Assembly: GCA_032622095.1 (NCBI GenBank)
Contig: CP136062.1
Span: 57,240,420-57,304,419, forward strand
Source: Siphonodentalium dalli
Taxonomy: Eukaryota; Mollusca; Scaphopoda; Gadilida; Siphonodentaliidae
DNA: 64,000 nucleotides
Reading direction: 5' to 3'
Shown here piece after piece: positions 11,270-23,200 of the stretch. Below the pieces are notes generated by a model that saw only the letters and a list, made by a program, of their open reading frames with translations, was not told the DNA's origin and ran no database searches. Numbering within the stretch: position 1 is the stretch's first letter; each line of letters starts with the position of its first letter. Position numbers and translations under genes: made by a program.

Positions 11270-11823
11270 ATGGCGGATGAATTTAAAGATGTATTCAGGG
11301 TTTGATGCCTTTAGATACGACACCAATATATTTTATAAAAATCTATTTCTGGGAAAGCCACTAGCTTTGTGGCGCTGAACAGTTTTACTATACGCAGAGT
11401 CGACACAATTTCATAGGTTATAAAATTATCAACAACAAAGCAAACAAAATCTTATCTGTCAATTTAATTGTCACTCAAGTATTCCACTGAATTACATTAA
11501 TTCTAGAATTGACTGATTATTTTCCCCAACGCAAACGTGTGTTATGCATTATGGTACTTATCAAGCAAGAGTGTTTACACGATATCAATATCCCTGAATA
11601 CATCGTTAAGTATATGTGCTATATACATGCTGTTCCAGACTTGAACGCGAAGCTGAAATTAAAGAAACACAAACTTTATTTAGGGCATACGTAATGTGGT
11701 TGCCTTGTTCCAATTCAAAGGATTAAAACAAGGTAACCGAGAAGGGCGGTGGATTCAGGGAGGATATCTATACGGTCAACCAACGTTGGCTTTATATAAT
11801 GCTAAGACGTGAAGCTAATCTCC
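11267..11823. other. No feature recognised
   Basis: AT-rich sequence between the TA run and the second direct-repeat copy. Nothing supportable is seen. Confidence 0.5.
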
Positions 11824-11905
11824 TTTTTAACCCAAACATGTACCACTAGCAAAATTTATTTTAACTCAGTCAAGCGAAATAGCTCTCCAAAATATTTCTA
11901 TATAT
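11824..11905. repeat. Direct repeat, copy 2
   Basis: Second copy of the 10977-11062 repeat, with matching TTTAACCCAAACATGTACCA and AGCTCTCCAAAATATT phrases. Confidence 0.7.
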
Positions 11906-11913
11906 ACATATAG

Positions 11914-12042
11914 AATACACACGTAGTGTTTCTGAATACCAAATTTACACCACGAGTGGGATTGATGGTTTAGCGAGTGTGGTAAATCATCAATCCCACG
12001 AGTGGTGTAAATTTGGTATTCAGAAACACTACGTGTGTATTT
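11914..12042. mobile_element. Palindromic fold-back element, 129 bp
   Basis: Arms of about 53 bp begin AATACACACGTAGTGTTTCT and end with the exact inverse ACACTACGTGTGTATT. They flank a ~22-bp loop (GTTTAGCGAGTGTGG...). Arm identity is nearly complete, indicating a young or constrained palindrome. No coding content. Confidence 0.75.
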
Positions 12043-12862
12043 TGTTTATACCATGACCGGTACAGGAGCAACAACTGCTATGAAATCGAAATAAACCCAC
12101 TTAAATTAAGATGATTCTGTCGCACCATTCACAATCATCCCCGTTGTGTTCCTCACACTTGGCCGTACATCGACGTACACTATCACAGCTGATCAGGCGT
12201 ATTGATACATTGAATTAGGTCAACATTCAATTGTACGAATATGGTATCATTGTAGCCAATTCACAATAAACTGTAATCATGATGAAACCGCCATAAATAA
12301 ACAACATGAATATATATATGGGAATACGAATTTAATGAATATAAATATAACACATTGCGGGAACTTTTTTTTCTCCGCCGTACAGTGAACAGGAAACCAC
12401 GAAAGTCATTTTGAAATCCACCGTTTGTTGTTCGAGTTTTTTACGTCTATTTCTTGAAATATATGTTCAATTTGTTGATCTGGATGTGATTTCCACGGAA
12501 ATAACTGTTCGTTTTTATCGCATTAGTGAGTATAATATTCAATTGAATCGAAAGTATCAAATTGTTTTCATCGCGAGGCGCTACATTTTAAAAATAGAGT
12601 GATTTTGATCGAGGTCATGGAAGGTTAATGAAAGGTCAACTCGGATGTAGTTCTACTATGGGTATAAACTTTAACCATTGAAATGCCATTAAAACGTGTT
12701 ACCCACAGTAGAAACGTGTTACCCACGGTCGGACTCCTGTTCACACACAGTAGGGTGTACAGCACAAATATATTATATAGCATGTTTGTACACAGTACAA
12801 TAGGGAGTCATGGTATAAATGTATATACTATATATATACTATATATAGAGGATATGAAATGA
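12043..12862. other. No feature recognised
   Basis: AT-rich sequence. A short doublet GAAACGTGTTACCCAC occurs near 12690-12727. No gene is supported. Confidence 0.5.
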
Positions 12863-12972
12863 GTGTTTCTCTCATATGATATTTATGAAACGAGTCTAAG
12901 AATTTTCGAGCCTCCGGCGAGAGAAAACTGAAAATTCGTGACGAGTTTCATAAATATCATATGAGAGAAACA
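12863..12972. repeat. Inverted repeat (34-bp arms)
   Basis: GTGTTTCTCTCATATGATAT at 12863 continues as ...TTATGAAACGAGTC. Its inverse GAC(G)AGTTTCATAAATATCATATGAGAGAAACAC-like arm ends at 12972 (about one mismatch). The loop is about 42 bp. TCATATGATAAAT-type fragments recur to about 13490, so the palindrome may belong to a larger decayed element. Confidence 0.7.
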
Positions 12973-13539
12973 CGAATTACATATTATATTTATCATATGA
13001 CACCTATAAATTGATTATGATGTCCAAAACGCACACAAATCACTAAATATCTATATGACATCGGCAGCAAAAGGTCAATGTGACGTCACGTCATTGCACC
13101 GGAAGCCCAATTACACCTGGTGAACTATAGCAGAAATAATATGCACGCGAAGATATAGTGCGCTATTCTGTTCTCAGTTTGTGACATTATATCGTATGTT
13201 TATTAGATAAATACGAATTTCATATTCTATTTATCGTATAACAATGTCCAAAACTATATATTTCAAGATTATAATTGCGAGAATTTCGGCATCGCGTTGA
13301 TTCGTGTATTTGACGCACACGAATTTGACCTCCATTTAGTCAGAGATGCTCGGCTGCCATTCAGCCAATCAGAACACACTTTTTGTCAAATTATCGGAAG
13401 GTGATATGAACTAGTAATTGATATGAAATTTATTTATGACATAGATTCCAACGTAAATAATGATTGAGTCATATGATAAATATATATATACTCGTATTAT
13501 TACCCGATCTCATTCCACAGCAACCATTTCCACATTGAA
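12973..13539. other. No feature recognised
   Basis: AT-rich. Holds scattered ATATTTATCATATGA-like fragments and nothing else supportable. Confidence 0.45.
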
Positions 13540-13846
13540 CCTATATATACCCCCCCCCCCCCCCCCAAAAAAAAAATTCAAAAGTGGTTTGCCCGTGGTG
13601 TGTGCAATATTATAATTTTTAACCTATATTCGGTGTCATGTACTTTCCTCGTTTCACTTTGTTATCTTCTTTCGCATCATATGCTGCATATTCGATGCAC
13701 TGCATCTCACATACAACCAAACAAAATACAAACGTTACGTTAATGTGAGCAAACGAGTCTTAGTTATGCGAGGTATAGTTATGTGCTGCATATTCCATGC
13801 ACTGCTTCTCACATACAACCAAACAAAATACTAACTTTACGTTAAT

Positions 13847-14137
13847 GTGAGCAAACGAGCCTTGTATAGTTGTGTGGGGTATAGTTATGCTAACGTAACA
13901 ACTACGTATAGCTATTATTTCATTACCGAAAACGACCATAAACACATAGAAAATTGCAAACATGGTCATTTTCGCTGTTCAAATTCCCATATCTTTCTTG
14001 ACTGTACACTGCGGGCCATGGACTTGATTCAATTACTACATGCATGTGTGCCGACATATAAATTAACAACCTTTACAGTTAATAAACACCACCGAGGGTC
14101 GCGTTCACGACACGTACATCCGAATACGCATACATAG
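13847..14137 (+). pseudogene. Conserved unrecognised reading frame, copy A
   Basis: A 96-codon frame starting MSKRALYS. About 60 residues, including YYFITENDHKHIENCKHGHF and the CTLRAM(D/E)LIQLLH segment, are shared almost exactly with the copy at about 16160-16500. I recognise no domain. The two copies diverge in frame after about residue 70, so at least one is shifted. Similarity extends equally into flanking non-coding sequence, so it may reflect only the recent duplication and not selection. Treat as an unidentified relic or exon-like segment. Confidence 0.3.
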
Positions 14138-14178
14138 CCGGGCAGTTAAACTTGTTTATGACCTCAATCATCTCTGTA

Positions 14179-14694
14179 TATTTACATACTAAGTGTTGTC
14201 ATCACTAAATCAATCATTTTGATTGGTCATCGCCCACGTGGCTATATAGTTGCAGTTATTTCTCGGTGAATGCGCAACGGCTCATAACACCAAGCTCATA
14301 ACACCATCGATACGTCGTTGTGTTTGGAAAGACGAACGCGTAATGTTTTGGGCGCATTTGGACTCGCGCAGGATTGACTTAATACATCATCGAGTTTTAA
14401 TATGAAGAGAAATTGTTCCTATTAACTTTTGCCAAGGGTGCTATTGGGTATTTTGGGCTGTTTTTGTCACGATACACTTTTCGATTTAAATACATTTACA
14501 AAAGTGGCTTTTTCGCTAAATGTATATGAATATAAGGATTAACTGTCATGTGGACTATTTTTATGGAGATGTATAACCGTGGGGTAAGTGGTCATAACTT
14601 GTATGTAAAACCATTCGGGTTTACACAAGTTATGTCCACTTACCTCACGGTTACATCTCCATAAAAACAGTCCACATGACAGTTAATCCTTATG
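14179..14694. mobile_element. 516-bp element without target-site duplication, 3'-proximal palindrome, copy 1
   Basis: Copy B of the segmental duplication shows the empty site CTCTGTA/TTTGCTG (16516-16529). In copy A these halves are separated by 516 bp, TATTTACATACTAAG...TTAATCCTTATG, with no duplicated target bases. The last ~160 bp (14535-14690) form a long palindrome: GGATTAACTGTCATGTGGAC and its inverse GTCCACATGACAGTTAATCC. A second copy is at 33425-33936. Absence of duplication and a terminal hairpin fit a Helitron/Helentron-type non-autonomous element. The ends do not show the canonical TC...CTRR, so the class is tentative. Confidence 0.75.
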
Positions 14695-15440
14695 TTTGCT
14701 GTAAGTTAGCAAAGTTGTTGGTCAGCCATTCAATTCAGTACGGGAAAAATAATTATTACCTTACTTATATGGTGTCCAGTTCGTTTGTTGCAACGCTATT
14801 CTCTATAATCAGAGGACCTAAATGTATATTATATTGCGTACAAATTATACTGACTATCATATTGGTTATGTGCATGCTGCTTGCATATATGTATATCTCC
14901 CTCACATATTTCATTTTTATATCATTTTGATATACATGGAATATGACATCACCAGATGGTTCAGCACCAACGTTAATGTAAATGTTACAACGAATGAGAG
15001 TCTGAAAAAAGGATGGAGTTCAAAGGGCAAGTCAATTAATTAACTAAAAGACTCAATCAGACTCACACCCTTGCACCTAATCTTTCCATTCATAATTCGC
15101 GACCCGTTGAGCTCACATTAATCTAAATGAAATGTTTTAAATTTATTTGCATTGACAATATTTCCCACGATGCAAGCGCCGTAACTCTATTTCGTATCGG
15201 TTCGCGCTGGATATTGATTTGTGCAGATCGAAATTATAAACACGAAAGGGTATGCGTTATTGTCGACGTGTTTGTGCCAAGCAAGCATAATGACCGTAGC
15301 CGTACGGGCCGGGCGAGGGACTGAGGGGACTGGGGGCCTGTGAGGGATGTAGCCCCCCCCCCAACGTTTTGAAAGCTCAAAATTTGGGCAATTTTCGGGA
15401 AAATTGGAGATATTTTCGGTTAAATTGCGGCCAATTGAAT

Positions 15441-15984
15441 GGTATTTCAAAATACAAAATAAGATATATCAACAACAACATAAGATTTTTAATTTAAAGG
15501 CATATTATGGATTTACTCCAGTTAATAAAACCCATAGGTTAGTATCCAAATATTATCTACCCTGAAATAATGTAGGTATCAACTAAAATTCTAGAAAATT
15601 TCCCACCAAATCGACTGCAACCATTTCAGAAAACACAATGTTTGAACAACGCACACGTGTAAATATTTACTACTTTACTCGGGACGAACTGTTGGGCATA
15701 TATACATTACAACAATGATGCCTATTATATACATTACAACAATGATGCCTATTTTATATCAAATTTATGAAAATAACTTATTTTGTCATTATTCTTTGTT
15801 ATTCCAAAAATGTTGAAAACCGAATATGACATATCATTTTTTTTTTTTTATAATTTATTTATATTTTTGGTTACAGTATATACTCATATGATGTTACACA
15901 TTACAAATTTTCATAAGTTTTATACATGAATACAAAATGCAAACATAAATCTAAGAGCGGTTATAAGTGAGAATATTCGTATCC
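15441..15984. other. Spacer between duplication copies
   Basis: AT-rich, with ATATACATTACAACAATGATGCCTATT occurring twice near 15700-15750 (reported in pieces: ACATTACAACAATGATGCCT). No gene is seen. Confidence 0.5.
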
Positions 15985-17320
15985 ATATTTACCCCCCCCC
16001 CCCCCCCACCCCCACGTAATGTAAAATTGCTTTGCCTGTGGTGTGTGCAATATTATCATTTTAACTTATATTCGGTGTCATGTACTTTCCTCGTTTTCAC
16101 TTTGTTATCTTATTTCGCATCATTTGCCCATATTCCATGCACTGCATCTCACATACAACCAAACAAAATACAAACGTTACGTTAATGTGAGCAAACGAGC
16201 CTTATATAGTTATGCGAGGTATAGTTATGCTAACGTAACAACTCCGTATAGCCATTATTTCATTACCGAAAACGACCATAAACACATAGAAAATTGCAAA
16301 CATGGTCATTTTCGCTTTAAAAATTCCGATATCTTTATTGACTGTACACTGCGGGCCATGGAATTGATTCAATTACTACATGTGTGCCAACATAGAAATC
16401 AACAACATTTCCAGTTTCGCCTACTAAACACCACTGAGGGTCGCGTTCACGACACATTCGTCTCAATGCACAAACAGAGCGCTGGGCAGTTAAACTTGTG
16501 TATGACCTCAATCATCTCTGTATTTGCTGTAAATATAAAAAGTGTTGGTCAGCCATTCAATTTAGTACGGGAAAAATAACTATTAGCTTACTATATGGTG
16601 TCCAGTTCGTTTGGTGCAACGCTATTCTCAAAAATCAAAGGACTGTAAATGTATATTATATTGCGTACAAATTATACTGACTATCATATTGGTTATGTGC
16701 ATGCTGCCCTACATGTATATCTCCCTCACATATTTCATTTTTATATCATTTTGATATACATGTAATATGACATCACCAGATGGTTCAGCACCAACGGTAA
16801 TGTAAATGTTACAACGAATGAGAGTCTGAGAACAGGATGGAGTTCAAAGGGCAAGTCAATTAATTAAATAAAATACTCAATCAAAGGGCAAGTCATTAAT
16901 TAAATAAAATACTCAATCAGACTCACACCCTTGTACCTAACCTTTCCATTCGTAATTCACGATCCGTTGAGCTCACGTGAATCTAAATGTTTTGGACAAT
17001 TATATGCATTGATAATTCGATCGTGACGATATTTCCCGCGATACAAGCGCCGTAACTCTATTTCGTATCGGTTCGCGCTGGATATTGATTTGTGCAGTTC
17101 GAAATTATAAACACTAAAAGTTATGCTTTATTGTCGACTTGTTTGTGCAAATCAAGCATAATGCCCGTAGCCTTACGACCGGGTGGGGGACTGAGGGGAC
17201 TGGGGTTCTGTGAGGGCTGTAGCCCCCCCCCCAAACGATTTGAGAGCTCAAACTTTTAGCAATTGTCGGGAAAAATGGAGATATTTTCGGTCAAATTGCG
17301 GCCAATCGAATGGTATTTCA
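15985..17320. repeat. Segmental duplication, copy B (empty site)
   Basis: Copy B starts at the C homopolymer 15992-16007 and parallels copy A to about 17320. It lacks the 516-bp insertion, which makes it the reference for that insertion site (16516-16529). It has its own small duplication, CAAAGGGCAAGTCA(A)TTAATT, at 16846-16910. Confidence 0.85.
16160..16579 (+). pseudogene. Conserved unrecognised reading frame, copy B
   Basis: The frame runs through VSKRALYSYARYSYANVTT and YFITENDHKHIENCKHGHF, then CTLRAMELIQLLHVC, to a stop at 16579. It is open from 16043 but resembles copy A only from about 16160. No known domain, no signal peptide and no membrane segment stands out. It could be an exon of a decayed multi-copy gene; I cannot name it. 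Confidence 0.3.
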
Positions 17321-17575
17321 GGAGGAAATGGTGGCTACTTTTCACATTTCTGCCCGAATTATACATATTTAAGGTTAATTGGAATTTATTGTGTTATATT
17401 TATGTGTATATACACGGTATACTCTACACAAACTGTACAATACACGTTTAAATAAATGCTTATAACATGGATCTCAGACGGTGCCTTCAAATAAATGCGT
17501 TTTGGTCGTAGTTACATCGTCGGGTGACATAATGCATGATAACGGAATATGCGACCACCACTGCTGCCGCTGCAT
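17321..17575. other. No feature recognised
   Basis: AT-rich sequence, nothing supportable. Confidence 0.5.
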
Positions 17576-17690
17576 GGCATCACGTAATATGAAATGTTCA
17601 CTGGCACACTAGGAGTACACTCATGATGCATTACGTAATACGACATGTGCACTGGTACACTGGGAGTACAATCATGATGCATACTCCGAT
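17576..17690. repeat. About 55-bp direct repeat, 2 copies
   Basis: The copies share GCATNACGTAATA, GACATGTGCACTGG-like, TACACT(A/G)GGAGTACA and TCATGATGCAT phrases. Confidence 0.75.
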
Positions 17691-18339
17691 TTTGTATCTT
17701 CTCGTTTTAATATACACGTTTAATTCACCAGCACAGTCTGTTCTACAAAAATATCATTTAAGGTATGATCCCCCAACCGCGAAAATCGGCCAGTAAACAC
17801 ACAATTTACAAAATGCTATTTTGTCAACCTTGCAAAACATCGAATTACCTTTCATGGTACTAAGTAAAGGAACATTGAGTTAAACAAATTCACGAACAAT
17901 TGTTGGCGGTGCTCGCCAGAATAACTTGATAAAATTTTCCAGAGGCGACGCAGTCGCGGGGTGGCACAGAGGACGTGTGCCCAAAACTTTCTTTCACCAT
18001 TGACAGCTACGGGATACCTCATAGTTATAATATACGTACTTTATACATATACTATACTGTCATACCTTATAATATACTGTTTAATTTTAAATCAACCCAA
18101 AAGTTATCCAAAGTAAAACTATTTGTTTTTTTAAATGTTTGAAATTGACACCCGCGCCCTCACCCAACGAAGGCTCTCTAATAACGTCCCTGACACAGGT
18201 AACCCTTTTCACAGACATATGATTACCCGTGTTTGACACCAAACGATAACAAGCGTGAATAGTGGTTTCAAAACGCACTTTCAATATAATACCCCGTAAA
18301 TTAAAATAGGCTGTTTATCGTGTAAATGTGTTGCTGGAG
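17691..18339. other. No feature recognised
   Basis: No supportable gene or element. Confidence 0.5.
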
Positions 18340-18473
18340 GAACAGTAGATCATGCCATGAAGAACAGTAGATCATGCCATGAAGAACAGTAGATCATGCC
18401 ATGAAGAACAGTAGATCATGCCATGAAGAACAGTAGATCATGCCATGAAGGACAGTAGATGATGCCATGAATC
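18340..18473. repeat. 22-bp tandem repeat, 6 copies
   Basis: The unit GAACAGTAGATCATGCCATG+AA starts at 18340, 18362 and so on. The last copy is slightly diverged (GGACAGTAGATGATG). Confidence 0.95.
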
Positions 18474-18477
18474 TCTG

Positions 18478-18952
18478 CTCTGGCTAACGCCCGTAAAGAT
18501 CATATTCCACCAGTACAAAACCTTGGAACTTTTTGAAGTTTTGACAGGGAACCTTATGAAGTTGAAAGAATAACGCGGGGAAAATATTTCTTAGCTGTTC
18601 CTTAATAATGTACTAACTACTACTAATGTACTAACTCGAAATGTCATGATTTGAGTGACTTTTGTGAGCGATTTTGATTTTCGTCGCTTACAATTAACTT
18701 GAATTGATACTTGGTAATGATTCAATGTTTATTAAAATATCGGTTCAGAAAAGTCACAGACAAATTAGTATGCAGTTTCGAGTTGGGACCTTCAACTTCA
18801 GTGAAATATATTATTAAGGAACATATAATAGCTAAGAAATATTTTCCTCGCGTTAACTTTTCGACATTATAAGGTTCCCTGTCAAAACATTAAAAAGTTC
18901 CATGGTTTTGTACTGGTGGAATATATGCGATCTATAAGGGCGTTACCGAGAG
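18478..18952. mobile_element. Fold-back element with ~130-bp inverted arms
   Basis: The left arm (about 18478-18610) holds GGCTAACGCCC, ATTCCACCAGTACAAAACC and GTTTTGACAGGGAACCTTAT. The right arm (about 18815-18952) carries the inverse: ATAAGGTTCCCTGTCAAAAC, GGTTTTGTACTGGTGGAAT and GGGCGTTACC. The central ~200 bp has no coding frame. A target duplication is not clear. Confidence 0.75.
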
Positions 18953-19344
18953 TAATGATCTAGAAGAAAAGCAGTTCGACATTTCAGAAGGAAACGATGT
19001 TTGAATGTTTCTGTTATTATTATAAATAACCAAACAAAATAAGTGAAAAGTGGATTGAATGTTTTCCTACTTTTAATTAAAATATATATTGATTCATCGG
19101 TCAGAAAATGTCCAATCCCATTTGGTATTTTGATTGAATTTATTATCAGTTGGATGGTTTCAGGTACAATGAGAAATTCTAATTTAATATCAATGCAAAT
19201 GAAACTTAATCAAGTTGCGAAAACGTATTGGTTCACGTGGGTTGTCTAAATACCCCCTTACCCAATGAGTGTCCGCATCATTCCCTGAAATATAGGTAAC
19301 ACCCTTTCTTAGATTAAAGTTGTTCCATCCTGTTTGACACAAAA
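18953..19344. other. No feature recognised
   Basis: AT-rich; no supportable gene. Confidence 0.5.
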
Positions 19345-19612
19345 CGCTCTATAATATAAACCTACAAATAGACAAAGAAACAACAAACGCTCTTTAATAT
19401 ACACCTACAAATATACAAAGAAACAACAAACGCTCTTTAATATAAACCTACAAATAGACAAAGAAACAACAAACGGTCTTTAATATACACCTACAAATAG
19501 ACAAAGAACCAACAAACGCTCTTTAATATAAACCTACAAATAGACAAAGAAACAACAAACGGTCTTTAATATACACCTACAAATAGACAAAGAAACAACA
19601 GACGGTCTTTAT
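19345..19612. repeat. 43-bp tandem repeat, ~6 copies
   Basis: CGCTCTTTAATATA(A/C)ACCTAC starts at 19345, 19388, 19431, 19474, 19517 and 19560, a strict 43-bp period, with a C/G variant (CGGTCTTTAA) in alternating later units. Confidence 0.95.
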
Positions 19613-19780
19613 TGTAGATGATCCGGCCGACGGAATGTACTCCGACTAATCTTTTCAGTAACATGAATTATAAATTCTAACCACTGTTCTAACCAATTTA
19701 AGTCTTACAAACTGGCCTTCTCCTTTAAAGGGTGTGGATCACTCCGTCTGTGATTTGAAGGCGGAATAAAATCTACGCAC

Positions 19781-19893
19781 GAAACATCGATCTACATTAT
19801 TTAACATAAGAAACATCGATCTACATTATTTACCATAAGAAACATCGATCTACATTATTTACCATAAGAAACATCGACCTACATTATTTACCA
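19781..19893. repeat. 29-bp tandem repeat, 4 copies
   Basis: The unit GAAACATCGATCTACATTAT+TTACCATAA repeats from 19781 with a 29-bp period and few mismatches. Confidence 0.95.
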
Positions 19894-20092
19894 GAAAAAG
19901 TTCTAGCTATTTTAGTTAGGCACATAAGTGTGATAGACTCTTTATTTTACCATATCACGAATAGACTAAAAAGGACATGCATGCAATATAAAGAAACATT
20001 CTTTATTCGGGGCTTAAATTGCACTAGTAACATTGCGAACTCGATTTTTCTAAATTCTTAGACAATGTCACCAAACTATACTCTGGCTACAA

Positions 20093-20213
20093 CAGTATGG
20101 ATCAGATTCCACCAGTTTTACAGCAGTATGGATCAGATTCCATCAGTTTTACTGCAGTATGGATCGGATTTCACCAGTTTTACAGCAGTATGGATCAGAT
20201 TCCACCAGTTTTA
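20093..20213. repeat. 31-bp tandem repeat, 4 copies
   Basis: CAGTATGGATCAGATTCCAC starts at 20093, 20124, 20155 and 20186. A 60-codon frame across it is a by-product. Confidence 0.95.
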
Positions 20214-23200
20214 GAACATGGAGACTCTGTAGAATTTCTGATGGAGGACTTTATGACATCGAAACTATTTCACAAATAACTATGTTTCTTAGTTAATACC
20301 CTTTAAGTGCAGCTCGAGATTACATTATTTAGAAGACTTTCGTGAGCCGACATCGTTTTGCATCACTTACGATCATACGATTTTAAAAGATATATTCATG
20401 CACGGGATAATCAATTGAACTTTATCGGGAAATTGGCTCAAACAAGTTACACAATTAATTTAATATTGATGTCAGACAGCTGCATTTATCTGCTGTGGAA
20501 TCCATTATTAAGAAATAAGTACGGTCTTCAAAAAGTTTCCAGGATTTTAACAAATGGAATATGATTTCTACCGGCGTCACCAGAATAGAGATTCGTGACG
20601 CGATCTTGACGTTAAACATATTTTATTTACATAATATACAGCAGTAATTGGGGAACAAGTTTTTGAAACATCTGAAGCCACACTCCCAACACAATATAAT
20701 AACACACGTTAAATGAAGATGACGGTATAAACGTATTTACATGGTGATCAGTTTTGAGAATTGTATTGCCTTCCAGACTGGAGGTTGTTTTGGGGCTGAG
20801 TCACTACATTATGGATGTTTGGTACGATTGATGGGAGTGCTATTACAATTATTTGTAATTTGTAAGTAAAATATAATGATACACTTGTATTCGATTTTGG
20901 TTATTGTTGTGCTCTGTAAGACAATACAGATAGTAAAGAGAATGATATGTTTGAATGGGAGGTTTTTCCGTTATGTGACCTGATCTAAATTATATGACTT
21001 GTACTAGCTATAGTCGGCCTGTGGTATATACTGTGCACAAAAAGTATTAACGTATTTATCGACATATTGTAGAACCCTGGAACAGGACCAGTTATACCAC
21101 CACAATCGTATTCAGATACAGGCAATTAGTCATGCACCCGCTGCCCAGGACACCAAATACATTCAGGTCAGCTCATTGGGGTTCAGCGGGCTCACCAATT
21201 TGGGATATGTAGCGAGTTTTGTTCCGATTTGTTCTGATTTGTTCTTTACATTGGGCAATTTTGATCATCTAAAACGTACCCTGTCAACACTGCTGTCAAG
21301 AGAACATTGTTGTGGTGAGTGCCTTTGTCCCATTTGTTCGGAATGATTAGATGGATATTAATATAACCTACCATTAAAACGATGCTTATATAGGCGTCTC
21401 GCTGTGTCCATATGATGAGGCGATCAGCCAGATAAATGTAACATGCCATCGCCAGACTGTCAAATCACGTTTAGATATCATCAATATCGTCCGCCGTTTT
21501 TATTTTTTAAATGCACACGGGCTCCGACTCGTTTTTTTCCAAAGGCTCCGACTCTTATATCTCGAAAAATTGTTGGCTCCGGCTCGTTTTAATTAGAAGA
21601 TCATGGAATTATTTTAATGCACTGGATCAGACCCTTTTTTCGAAGTCTGCGACTCTTATATCTCGAAAAATGACCGGCCCCGGCTCGTTTACATAGGACA
21701 ATCATACGTAGCTGTCGACCTGGTAACGAGGTGGTAAACTAGTAAACTAGAGACATGGTATCGGTCGCGTTATTGTCTGTTAGCGATGAAATTGCACAAT
21801 TGACCTCCTCATTGAGCGAGACCAAATTGGTAGCTCATTTTCATACTTATAAACATTAAGTTTATACATCCTTGTAATTAGTTATATAGTTATCTTTATT
21901 CCCATGCTTATTTTATTGTGCATCTATTTGCTTGCCAGTTTGCAGATTACATATGACACTTCTTATAAAATGTTCAGCGATGGAGAAAATTATAAAAATA
22001 TAAGAATAAATTTCACATACATCTATAGTGGTGGACGTCACTATATAATCAGTTTGCAGATATTTATGTTGATGCCATCTGAAATGTCGTTATTGACCTA
22101 TAAGACAGTGAACATGATTTATTGCAATGGTCAATGAGATTTGAAGATGAAAAGTGCATATCCGTATTGTGATAAATACCAACATACATCGATCGAACTT
22201 GAACGCTACATGAAGGCTATCAACATATTGTCCATCTTCCGTCTGATACTTTTAACGTTAGTCATATAGGAATATGCTAATTATGTCAGGATATATAACT
22301 GAAGCTATTATCCTTATTTTACAGACAAACTATAGATGCTATTATTGCAAGAAAAACAAATCCTGAGGGAGTATCAAGTCATTGTACAGTGGCTGTCCAG
22401 ATTCTAGTATTAAACTTGCGTGAAGCCACTTTGTTATGGCTAAGAACGAATATAAATGACTAATCCACTCGCTGATCCAACAGAAGATTTTTTAAATAAT
22501 AGGATTTGTTTTGCAAGAATCCGTTTTCTTTTGTGCACTATTCCAAGTTATCGGATTTGTTTATATCCATGCATTCGAAGCCGACTTTGTAATACGACAA
22601 TCATATATCGACCAATGTAAGTTATCCAATGAGGTCCGGTTACCGACTTTAATATACAGTACTGATATTTTAGTTGTTGTCTGTGCTGTAAACGGTTTGT
22701 CGTGCATTACACATGTGTATTACATGTGTGTATTTAGTATAGTCGTTGTAGTGGTTTTGAAGAGTGAACCTAGAAAAAATTGTTATAAAGCCAGTTTTTG
22801 TATCATTTTGACCGGGAATATTTCGACAACAATATATCCAAAATCCGCTTTGGGGAAATTATTTTACCGACATTTGAATACATGCAGGGATTTTCGTCAT
22901 TATGACACAAAATTGCCGATTGCAGATAAGATACATGCAGACAGTTTACTTGTGTGAGTTCTCAAACCACGCATCAGTGGCAAATTTGCGTGGATAATTG
23001 TCATATGAGTATACGATAGTACGACCCACAACAGTATAGGCCACCCGTGCCTTCCACTAATAAAGAGCGTTAAAGTAGAACTCCAATGCAAGCGTGCGTG
23101 CCACAATAAAGAGCGCGTTCTACGAGCGTTGGAGGACAACGCCATTATACACGTAAGCCATGTGTGCGCTCAAGTAATAAAGTGCATGCGTTATCATACA

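Larger units (their letters stand above)
13540..15440. repeat. Segmental duplication, copy A
   Basis: Copy A begins at a C homopolymer (13550-13566) and extends to GGTATTTCAAAATA near 15450. It aligns with copy B (15985-17320) over nearly all its length, except for the 516-bp insertion at 14179-14694 and an internal duplication near 13690-13870 (CATGCACTGC...GTGAGCAAACGAG). Both copies end in GGGACTGGGG...TGTAGCCCCCCCC and TTGCGGCCAATNGAATGGTA. Confidence 0.85.

Noticed and set aside
14537-14694. Palindrome read as a transcription terminator
   Set aside because: It recurs at 33780-33930 as part of a mobile element, and hairpin terminators are not expected in this genome type.
22511-22957. 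148-codon plus frame with hydrophobic stretches
   Set aside because: No recognisable domain, and part of its DNA recurs at about 26.75 kb as repeat; no support for a protein.
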